From: Multifurca ochricompacta
Lineage: Eukaryota; Basidiomycota; Agaricomycetes; Russulales; Russulaceae
Direction: 5' to 3'
Assembly (NCBI GenBank): GCA_022496185.1
Contig: WTXG01000161.1
Location: forward strand, 19,822 to 83,821
Length of the DNA stretch: 64,000 bases
Part shown: piece after piece, positions 20,994 to 29,864 of the stretch
Numbering within the stretch: the stretch's first letter is position 1
Layout: each line of letters starts with the position of its first letter
The notes under the pieces: model-generated
Database searches by the model: none
What the model was told of the DNA's origin: nothing
Seen by the model: the letters and a program-made list of their open reading frames with translations, nothing else
Made by a program: the position numbers and the translations under genes

Positions 20994-23593
20994 CTGTAGT
21001 GTCTGTAGGCGTGATCTAGGTAAAGCTTGGCCACTCCTTCTGCCGTGATGGACTCATTGCAGGGTATAAACAGTGCGGCTTTTGAATAGTCATGGTCAGT
21101 GATGGTCAGGATTGAGTCGAAGCCTCTAGAAGTGGGGAGTTTGACGATGAAGTCCATGGCAATGGTCTGGAATGGTTGTGAAGCCGTTGGTGTAATTGGG
21201 AATGGTGCTGGTGGGTGTGGGTGCGTATTCACTTTATTGGCTTGGCAACCTGCGCATCCCTTCACATATTCTTCCACGTCCTTCTTCATGTTCGGCCACC
21301 AATAGTCTCGTTTGGCGAGGGCGTATGTGTTGGCAATACCCGGGTGTCCTGCAGAGGGAAGATCGTGGTGAAAATGGATCACCCCCCTCTTAATGTTGTC
21401 GCCACCAGTGACAACAAGCCGATCCCCATCCTTCCACCAGAGGCCATTGATTTTCTTCAGGTTATGTGCATCTGCCCATGTTTCACATAATTGTTGATTC
21501 ATGTTCTGCGACACTTGGGCCCATAAATCCATGTCATGAAGACTGACAACCGCTGTCTTTGCAAAAACCTCTTCGGGGAGCACCATGATGTCATTGTTAT
21601 CCTCCCCACCGTTGTTCAGATCTGGTCGTCGTGATAGTGCATCTGCGCGTGCATTACGACTACCTGCGATGTGTTTCAACACAAAATTATATTCTTCTAG
21701 CTCCAGAACCTCGCGAGCAACTCGTCGACTGATCTTGTGGGGCTCCTTCCAATAGAGTAGGTTGGAGTGGTCAGTGTGAATAATGGTTTTATGAGGGGTT
21801 CCCACTAGGTATGGTCACCAGTGTCGCAGCGCTTTCACGATGGCCAGTAACTCTCTATCCCAAATGTCGTAGTTCCGCTCTGCCAGTGAGAACGTTTCTG
21901 AGTAGAAGGCGACAGGGTGGAGCAACCCGGTCGCATCTCGTTGATTCAGTACCGCGCCGTTGGCAAAGTGAGACGCATCGACTTCCAGTTCAAAGGGTCT
22001 TTCTAAATCTGGCTGTAGGAGGACCGGCTCAGAGCTGATGATATTGCAAATCTGCTCGAAGGCGTGTTGCTGCTCCTCTGTCCACTTCCATGGCACATCC
22101 TTCTTCAACAGTCCGTTTAGTGGCTGGGCAATACCAGAGAATCCCCGAACAAATCGCTGGTAAAAGTTGCAAAACCCCACAAAGGACCGCACATCCCTGA
22201 CGCATGTGGGTACAGGCCATTCCCGAACTCCTTGGATTTTTATTGGGTCCATTCGCACCTGTCCTCCTTCTAGGATAACTCCCAGGTATTCCACGATTGG
22301 CTGTTCAAATGAGCATTTAGCTGGTTTAAGGTATAGGTCATGCTTGTGTAAAATGTCCAGCACTTGGTGTACTTGTGCTCGGTGGTGAGCAAGGTCGTTT
22401 ACAGTAGCCACTAGGATATCGTCCATGTACACCACCACCTCGCCAGTAAGAATGAGATCGCAGAATATATGATTCATCATGGATTGGAATGTGGCTGGCG
22501 AGTTGGTAAGACCGAAAAACATGACATTTGGTTCAAAAAGCCCTTGGTTGGTTTTGAACGCTGCTTTACACTGGTCTCCTTCCTTGATTCGGACATTGTT
22601 GTATCCCCAGCAAACATCCATTTTAGAGAATAGGGACTTGTCTCGCATGGTGTCAATGAGCTCCGATATAAGTGGTAGTGGATAGGCGTTTTTCACAGTG
22701 TAGGCATTGACTCGTCGATAATCCTGGACGGGTCAGAGCTTTCCATCTTTCTTTTTGATAAAGAAGAATGGTGACGCGTAGGGTGACTTTGATGGACGAA
22801 TATACCCTTTTGCAAGATGTTCCTCGAGAAATGCAGTGAGTGCCGTTTGTTCCGCCTGCGACAGTGGGTAGATTTTACAGTCAATTGCTGATGGAGTGTC
22901 GGGTACAAATTCAATAGCATGGTCCCATGGTTGCGCAGGTGGGAAATGTTGAGATTCCTCCTCTGAGAAGACCTTCCAATGGCGGTGGTATTCCTGTGGC
23001 ACTACCTCTTCAAAGGTCTTTTCCACCTGTCCCTCTATTGCTTTCTGTGCAAGTTCCAATGCCTTAGTAGTGAAGCCATAGCCCGGATCTTCTTCTTCAT
23101 TCACCCTTCGTGCTACCGAATGTCGGGCGGCATAGTCATATCCCATCGACGTGATAAGGACAGGGTAGAATTCTTTATCCATGGTCGCGTCACTCCAGTT
23201 AATCTTTGGTTCGAATGCCGCGAGCCAGGGATACCCTAGGATAAGATCTTCGTCCCCTAAATTGGTGACTAGGAAGCGGATGGCTTTCGTTACTTCTCCT
23301 ACTTGGACATTGAGATCGGTATAGTGCGTAATTTTCCCTGCTCGGTTGGTGGTTCCATCGATATTCCAGATATTCTTTTCCTGGGGAAGTGCCAGCATTC
23401 CCAATCCCATGGTTTTTGCCATTCGTGGGCTGATAAAATTGTCGGTGGCACCTGAGTCAATCAGGATGTCACGGTCGGCTGTTTTCTGTGTAGTCTTGAA
23501 ATGTACTGGTATTTTCAATGACTTGAAGCGACTAGTATACACAGAGGTTACATGTAGCACTCGTGCCCAGGCCGATGGGTTTGAGCCAATCAA
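20994..23593 (-). pseudogene. Gypsy-1 pol: protease, reverse transcriptase, RNase H, integrase N-terminal half
   Basis: Protease: ILIDSGATDNFISP near 23450, followed by LILGYPWL. Reverse transcriptase: SKMDVCWGYNN, FGLTNSPATFQ and the YMDD catalytic box in VVVYMDDILVA near 22420. RNase H of the Ty3 type: LEVDASHFANGAV and HTDHSNLLYW. Integrase: zinc-binding HHCC (HDLPSAGHPG..CAGCQANK) and the first catalytic Asp in AMDFIVKLP. In-frame TGA codons lie at 22733-22735 (KL*PVQ) and 21815-21817 (HW*PYL); Gypsy-2 has Arg at both places. The enzyme is therefore not expressible as one protein from this copy. Confidence 0.9.
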
Positions 23594-25606
23594 AAATCCT
23601 TCTTCGCAAATGCCTTTTCTACCAAAAGGGCCCTCACTTCTTCACTTTCTTTCATCATATTCGCCCACATATCCTGCGCCTTTTCTTCTTTCATCCTTTT
23701 GTCGACAGTCGGTGGGTTATTACGGATGGGCGTGACTGTTGCTTCCGCCACTCGTGCCCCCTTCTTTGGGCATTCCCTTGACATGTGCCCCTGGGCTTTA
23801 CAGCAAAAGCACCTCCCTTCCTTCATCAGGGTTTGCCTTTCGTCTTCAGTGAGTGCAACCCACGCTCTGGTTCTGTCGGCGGAGGTATCCATGGCACTTG
23901 GATCCCTCTGACTGGCGTGTGTGGGTTTGACCCCGAAGGCGGCCTTCCACTGATCACGGGTCTTCCCCTTCTTCGTGTCAACTCCAAAGCGTGTTTGGAA
24001 GTCTAGGTAGTCTTGCTGCTGTCACCGAGCAGCGTCAACCCATGAGTCCCAGTCGTCGGGGTGATGGAACTGAATGATATTCTTTACCAGGGGTTGGGCA
24101 ACCCCTGGGAGAAGAGGTTCAAGGTTGCTTCTTCATCAGTGTCGTAGCCGGCTCTGTTGGCCAGGCTTCTGAACTTTGCTACATAGGCGTCCAGTTCTCC
24201 TTTCTCCATTTTTAAAGCCTTAAGTTCTCGAGTGGCCTTCTGCTTGGCCTGCCCATCTGTAAAGGCGTCCTTGAACCTCTGGGCAACAGTTTCCCAGAGG
24301 CCTTGCTGGTGGTACGACGACCACTGTCAATCTGTTCATTCAGCCACTCCAGCTGTTCCATCGTCCAGTCATCTACCGCCTCCCCCGAATCAACGATAGA
24401 AAGAGGTTGGCACGTTGGAAGGGGTTGATGATCTGGGGGACATCATGGTTGAAGTTCTTGAAGGTGGTGAACTCCAACATGAATTTTTTGCTCTGTGATC
24501 GGTCTCCTGCGAATGTCTGTGGTAATACACCTGACAGGCGTCCCGATGGTGGGGGAATGTTAGGTGGTAGCATGGCTGGTGGGTGTGAAACAGGCATGTG
24601 GCGCAGCATACTGACTGTGAAGAGTTAGCGGTTTAGGCTAGACAAAGAAAGTTACTTCAGAGGTTAGAAGAACTCTATATTAACTATACTACTGACCTAG
24701 ACAAAGAAAGTTCTATATAAGAACGTTAGTCTAATAGTAAAGTAGATAGTAAAGAGGAACTTACACTTCAGAGGTTAGAAGAACTCTGAAGTGGAAGAGA
24801 CGAAACAGACACCCTTATATACTCTTCAAGGGGTGGTCTGTGCACTGGGAATAAGTCCACAAGTGCCGGACAAGGTCCAAACAATAAACATGAGGGAGAA
24901 AGGCCATTGGCCACTACAGAAATCACATGTTACATGGTGCATCAGTCAGCTACTGCGGAATGTGAGAAAGAAAGTAATAATGATAATGTAAATAGTCCGA
25001 AACTCCGGTATCTAATCTAATCTACAAAGTAGCTAATCTAATCACCTGATGCCTGAAGCATCACCAAACATCTTCTGTGTTCAACAGTGGGGGTGGAGGA
25101 GGAGGAGGAGCTGGATCTGGGAGTTGGGCTGCGATGGTGGACATGTTCTGATAGAATGGGGTAACGGTGTCGGTAGACTGTATGGATATCTGGGGAGTTG
25201 TCAAAGCAGGGGCTCTGGACGTGACAACTGCGGGTGCAACTGGGGATGTAGTCGACGCTAATACCAGTGCTTCTTCACTATGTTCTTCTACGTACTCTTC
25301 TGGTTCAGAGTCCGTAACAATGGCCGGGGGATTCTCCCTCCACGGTCCTAATCCAAATTCAGGGGGAGCGGGTCCTGTAGTGACCCAAGAGTGTCGGCTG
25401 TCCGAATATCGGATTCGATACCAAACTCTTTTCTCATTGTCGTATTCTACCGGTTGGTATCTTCCGTCGTGATAGACGTAGTATCCAAACTCGGACTCAA
25501 AGTCTTTCCAGGTGGCAGAGCCAAGTACTTGTTGTGAAAGGTCAGGCTCGTCCCTTCGTTCGATGGGTTCTTCTTTAAAGAGGGTCTGACTGCGGCTGGA
25601 AGCCAC
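23590..25606 (-). pseudogene. Gypsy-1 gag, interrupted and frameshifted
   Basis: The N-terminal part (25606-25087) starts ASSRSQTLF at a GTG where an ATG is expected. It has a WxxF-rich domain and a Pro-rich tail, then is cut by a Copia-A solo LTR (24584-25086). The middle part (24583-24373 and on) carries the capsid-like region (FNHDVPQIINPFQRANLFLS) with frameshifts around 24050-24400. The C-terminal part (23892-23590) has a CCHC knuckle CFCCKAQGHMSREC. It would encode the structural protein that packages element RNA. Confidence 0.75.
24584..25086 (-). repeat. Solo LTR of Copia-A family in Gypsy-1 gag
   Basis: 503 bp, TGTGAAACAGGCATG..TGTTCAACA, with a perfect 5-bp target duplication gtggg (24579-24583, 25087-25091). 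It aligns throughout with the Copia-A LTRs. Confidence 0.93.
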
Positions 25607-25612
25607 GATGAG

Positions 25613-25623
25613 AGACTCGACTT
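25613..25623 (-). promoter_or_regulatory. Gypsy-1 primer-binding site, self-priming type
   Basis: On the coding strand AAGTCGAGTCT lies 2 nt after the 5-prime LTR. It is exactly complementary to AGACTCGACTT in the LTR (minus strand, 25857-25847), which begins about 34 nt after the start of the TATATAA box and so sits at the predicted 5-prime end of the RNA. Eleven-base self-complementarity of this kind defines Tf1-type self-primed elements. I find no 3-prime tRNA match here. Confidence 0.72.
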
Positions 25624-25625
25624 GA

Positions 25626-26212
25626 TGTTACATCCGGTGCGGGACGTTCCACACGACTTGTGTGACAGCGCAGTTTGTGGGTTCAGATAAGGGATCAATC
25701 GGATCCCTTAGAGTTAAGCGTGATGAGTCAAAGTCAAAGAGGCTGTACTCTAAGACGATGGTGAGCGGGAAGTGCCAGAAGCACTGAGACAAGTAATCCT
25801 CAAGAGACAAAGGGAGGTCCAGAAGACAAGCACCGATGTATTCAATAAGTCGAGTCTGAGGTCTACAAGATAGCTACAGTGGACTTATATACGTAATCGA
25901 ATGAGCATCTAAAGATAAGATACTGCGGAGTCATGTGGGCCCAAATATACGAAAGCGGAGGGTGTAAAGCCGCGCTTCTGATAGGGAATTAAGTAAGTGT
26001 CCGGTCATAAAGATAAAAGATAGGAGATAAGCAATGGCGAGTCAAACACATGTACAGTAACACAGACAAAGACAAAGACAGTCACGGGGAAGGGAGCAAG
26101 GCACGTGATGGATCCCACGATGGAGACGTGATCTGGTAGTGAAGAGTGGGCGGCAGGGAGGGGTCGTCATTGGGCAAGAAGAAAAAGATGGGAAGAGATG
26201 GGGTTCATAACA
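25626..26212 (-). repeat. Gypsy-1 5-prime LTR
   Basis: 587 bp, TGTTACATCC..TTCATAACA, about 98 percent identical to 16851-17437 by eye. It carries the promoter of the element (TATA box cgtatataag on the minus strand near 25890). Confidence 0.9.
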
Positions 26213-26284
26213 GCGTCGGTGGCTGAGTGGGGTCCCTGTTGGGGAGGGTAAAGAAAATAGGGCTGCTGGGCCCTGGTCGTAACA
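26213..26284 (-). repeat. Gypsy solo LTR Z, right part
   Basis: This is the remaining end of LTR Z after the gcgtc duplication, ending GTCGTAACA. It matches the equivalent end of the Gypsy-2 LTR at 58245-58315. Confidence 0.82.
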
Positions 26285-26763
26285 TCACATGCTTACTGTG
26301 CATTACTAAGTACATCACTAATCAGCTGAGTAAGGTGAGAAAGAAATGTAATAAAGATATTGTAAAAAGTCCGAAACTCCGGAACCTAATCTAATCTTAT
26401 CTACAGCTAAAGCAATCCTTAGATGCCTGAAGCATCTCCAGACATGTCCTGTGTCAACATCCCTCCATGGTGAAGGCATTGATCATAGATTGGAAATGAG
26501 TTGAATGAGCACACTGCTGTTCACAATTGAACAAACATGTCGCCAGCCAGCAATGTTGAGAATGAGTCGATGAGAAGTGCGGGGTTTGTGAGCTTTGCAT
26601 GCAAGTTGTAGATTCACTTATGCAGGCTGAAATGCCTGACATATTTGAATGCCTACTTCTGGCATGCTCACACCACTTGTGTCACTCTCAAGGTCGAGAA
26701 TATACTCATGTTGCATGGTGGGAAAGTGAAACTGGTGTACAAGGTCTCCAGATTCCAGCTCCT
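26285..26763 (-). repeat. Copia-C 3-prime LTR proximal part and 3-prime untranslated region
   Basis: 26290-26457 is the rest of the 3-prime LTR, ending CCTGTGTCAACA. It is preceded on the coding strand by a purine tract (catggaggga). 26458-26763 is the untranslated region between pol and LTR. Confidence 0.83.
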
Positions 26764-27790
26764 TCATTCCAGCACTAGTCCAAATCCAGTTACCATAAGA
26801 TCAAAAGATGATCTAGGCAGAGACTTTGTAAGGCCATCTGCTAGCATCTCTCCAGTGGGAGTTCGCACCAAGTCAATCTGGTGTGATTCTACATACTCCC
26901 TAATGGCATGGTACTTTATTGGTATGTGCTTTGATCGCCTTCCTGTGACAGGGTTTAATGCAAGATCTACTGCACCCTTATTGTCACAATGCAGTTGTAT
27001 GGGTGAATTGACTTCATATCCCAATTCCTGCATGAAAGTCCTATACCATGCTGCCTGATTTGAAGCCTCAGCAAGGCTCATGTACTCAGCTTCTGTGGTG
27101 GACTGTGCTACTGTCTTCTGCTTCCTGGAACACCAGCTAATGGCTCCATTAGCAAGGAAAAAGACATAGCCTGAGGTGGAGTGGCAGTCCTCTTGATCTC
27201 CCCATGAGGAATCTGCAAAGCCATGAAGGCCTACTTCACCATTCCCTCCAGAATAGCGCAACTTATAGTCTTTTGTAGCATTTAGATAGGCTAAGACATA
27301 CTTTGCTAGTTGCATGTGCTGCTGGGAAGGGTTGGAAGCAAATTGACTAAGGTGTGCAACAGCAAAACTAATGTCAGGTCTGCTTCCAATCTGCACCCAA
27401 AGCAGAGACCGCATTAACTGCTGATACCTCTTAATGTCAGAGGTAGATGCCTGGTCTTCAAATTTGACCAAATGAACATCCGTGCCAGAGGGTAGAGGAG
27501 TATATACTGGGTTGGAATCCCCCATTCCAAACCTCTCAACTATTGAGGATACATAGGCTGTCTGGTCGATATCCAGTGTCTTGTTAGGACGATCCCTGGT
27601 GATGTTAACTCCAAGGTAGGACTGGATTTTGCCAAGATTGGTCATCTCATATTGGCTAGATAGAGAGTCCTTCAGCCATTGAATCTTCTTAGTGGAGGAC
27701 CCAAGTATAGTGATGTCATCAACATATAAAATGATGAAAAGTGAACCATCCCCCTCTTGGTGATGATACACATATACTCCTGCATCAGAG
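26764..27790 (-). pseudogene. Copia-C pol, C-terminal part: reverse transcriptase palm to RNase H
   Basis: Contains the YVDD box in IILYVDDITILG, the RSLLWVQIGSRPDISFAV region and Ty1-type RNase H motifs (GFADSSWGDQ, EAEYMSLAEA, LHCDNKGAVDLA). It ends at TGA 26764-26766. It is broken at 27790 (cagag) by Copia-D and continues at 34276. The frame is open over the whole piece. Confidence 0.9.
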
Positions 27791-28286
27791 TGTTGACATG
27801 ACATGTGTCTTGAGGTGCTTCAGGCATCTAGATTAGGGTCTAAGCTGTGCAAGATTAGATTAGATATAGATTCGGAGTTTCGGACTTTTTACTATATCAT
27901 TATTACTTTCTTTCTCTCGATGCGCAGCAGCTGACTGATATACCTTAGTAATCCTGTATAGCATGTGATATCTCACTGGCCAATGGCCTTTGTCCCTCAG
28001 TAGTATATTCTAGTGCATTCCATTGTGCACAGACCATCCCTTGAGTAGTATATAAGGGTGTCTGTTTCGACTCTTACACTTCAGAGTTCTCTTCACCTCT
28101 GAAGTGTAAGTCCCAGTCTCTCTACTTACTACTTACCTATAACTAACTGTCTCTTGTAGATAACTTGTCCCTAGGTGTGTAGTATAGTAATATAGAGTTC
28201 TCTTCACCTCTGAAGTATAACTTGTCCCTAGCCTTACACGCTAACACCAACAGTCAGTATCACTGCGCGCACATGCCTGTTTATCA
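27791..28286 (+). repeat. Copia-D 5-prime LTR
   Basis: A TATA box TATATAAG is at 28049-28056. A 10-bp perfect hairpin follows (28077-28086 with 28097-28106), and the short motif ending in ctctgaag recurs near 28205. Confidence 0.93.
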
Positions 28287-28298
28287 GGTTATGGGCCC
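28287..28298 (+). promoter_or_regulatory. Copia-D primer-binding site (half-tRNA-iMet type)
   Basis: GGTTATGGGCCC directly follows the LTR. It is complementary to the anticodon stem-loop region of initiator methionine tRNA, as in Drosophila copia. The same 12 bases occur next to the LTRs of Copia-A (52511-52522) and Copia-C (39938-39949). Confidence 0.85.
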
Positions 28299-29219
28299 TG
28301 CTGCTCATTACTGATCTGGAGTTCTTTTTGATCACAGTCCGACAACTTTTCAAGCTCAACAAGCTCTAAAGTTTTCCTCCCAACAAACTTCCCTTGTGAG
28401 CTTCTTACTTTCGTCTCTTTGCCCTTAACTGTCCACAAGGTGGTGCGCTTCATGTGCCCACCTTGATCTGTTTGGCTAGCCCTTTCTCAAGGGTTCTTGC
28501 GAAAGGTGATGAGGGACCCTTAGCAGGTGAAACACCTTAAGCTCCTCATGTGTGCCCTAAGTAAATAGTGTTCATAGTTGTAGCTGGGTTTTCGTCCCAT
28601 AGATAGTTTTAGTAGGCCACTTGCCCAGAAGGCTTGAGGCTTTAGGTCTGGTCAATGCTTGGCTCGATCCGTAAGCCAGGTCTAGCCGCCTGCTGGTAGA
28701 GTTTAGGGTCTAGAACAAGGCATGGGTAGTCACTCCCATGACGCTTGGGCTCAATACAAGTAGGCCACACTACTATAGTATTTACATAGTAGCTAGAAGG
28801 TTTTGTCTCTGGGCAGAAGCATTCACTGCCATATTGTGGGGGTTCGCCCCACCAGAGGAAACCCAATAGTCTACTACAGTCATGGCCCCAATCATCTAGG
28901 GCTAAATCATGGACTCCACCACCAGCACTAGAGGAAGGGCTTTATACCCTTTGTCTCTAGTGGAACTTGCAGTTGGCTCCTCCATGACATGACTCCCCTT
29001 CTATTTACACAGTATCCGCCTGATGTGGCTTTGGGATCTGTTGTAGAATGGGGTTAGACAGCTTCACTATACTACTTAGAAGTCACACATTGGAGGCAGG
29101 ACTTTTTTAAGTTCTGAAGCATAGCGCCACAGATTGGATGGGCCCTCTTAAATGAGACCTGGACAACTGGTTCTAACTGCTCCTTGGAACCAGGATCAAA
29201 ATTCTTTTAAATCATCTCA
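28299..29219 (+). other. Copia-D 5-prime leader
   Basis: About 920 nt between PBS and gag with no long frame. It shares collinear blocks with the leaders of Copia-A and Copia-C. The most conserved is at 28711-28775 and contains the hairpin CATGGG/CCCATG (28721-28726, 28735-28740). It is likely to hold packaging or translation signals. Confidence 0.65.
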
Positions 29220-29864
29220 ATGGCTAACATTGTTTTCCCTTCCACCTTCAAATTCGACAAGCTCGATGGCTCCAACTGGCCACAGTGGTCGGTATCTTTT
29301 ACTGCCCTGTTGAGGATAAATGGCATGAGAAGGCACATCACACATGATGGGCCTGAATATGCCAATCCGCCGGTACAAAAGGATGAAGAAAAGGAAGCGG
29401 ATTACCAGGCAAGATTTGCTGCCTGGTCGGAACCCATAATCCAAGAATGGAGTAGGGTTGAAGAAGTATTGATGGGTTTACTGGTGCTGGTCGTCACCAG
29501 TGAAGTTTATTCTCAAGTTGCCTCTGATAGGAAGTATCTGTCAGTCTGCTCAAAGTATGAGCAGCTGGAATCCTTATATGGCACTGTAGGTAGCATGGCC
29601 ACTTACAATTTGTGGTGCTCAGTTTCGTCCTTCCGTTTGGAGGAAGGCAAACAATTTAGGCCCCAATTGCAATGTGTGCTAGATGCTAGGAATACCCTAA
29701 AGGAGAATGGGATGGAGGTCTCTGACCTCCAGATGAGCTTTATTTTGCTCCAATCCCTTCCCCCATCATACAGTGCCATTGCTGGCTCTATCCTGGCTTC
29801 AGGTCCTCCTGAACGCCTTTCCCCTCAGGACCTCATTCAGAGGTTCCTAAATGAGGAAAGCTGA
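29220..29864 (+). CDS. Copia-D gag
   Basis: The ATG at 29220 begins MANIVFPSTFKFDKLDGSNW. The 214-codon capsid-type domain of Ty1/Copia elements includes KLDGSNWPQW, GSMATYNLW and ENGMEVSDLQM. It ends at TGA 29862-29864, just before the zinc-knuckle region that follows in the same frame. Gag forms the virus-like particle. The same TGA is present in Copia-A but not in Copia-C, where a His codon stands. Confidence 0.85.
   Translation: MANIVFPSTFKFDKLDGSNWPQWSVSFTALLRINGMRRHITHDGPEYANPPVQKDEEKEADYQARFAAWSEPIIQEWSRVEEVLMGLLVLVVTSEVYSQVASDRKYLSVCSKYEQLESLYGTVGSMATYNLWCSVSSFRLEEGKQFRPQLQCVLDARNTLKENGMEVSDLQMSFILLQSLPPSYSAIAGSILASGPPERLSPQDLIQRFLNEES

Larger units (their letters stand above)
16851..26212 (-). 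mobile_element. Gypsy-1: Ty3/Gypsy chromovirus with extra downstream ORFs
   Basis: Two 587-bp LTRs (TGTTAC..GTAACA) of about 98 percent identity by eye flank the element, with a perfect target duplication gcgtc (16846-16850, 26213-26217). After removing three solo LTRs the element is about 7.5 kb. Order on the minus strand: 5-prime LTR, self-priming-type PBS, gag with a CCHC knuckle, protease, reverse transcriptase, RNase H, integrase with a C-terminal chromodomain, ORF3, ORF4, polypurine tract (agaagagggggtga), 3-prime LTR. The coding part has at least two in-frame TGA codons in pol, a lost gag start and frameshifts in gag, so this copy is not autonomous. Confidence 0.92.

Noticed and set aside
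28642..28866. 74-codon minus-strand frame in the Copia-D leader
   Set aside because: Antisense to the leader; conservation there is explained by the RNA hairpin block and the frame is not kept in the other leaders.
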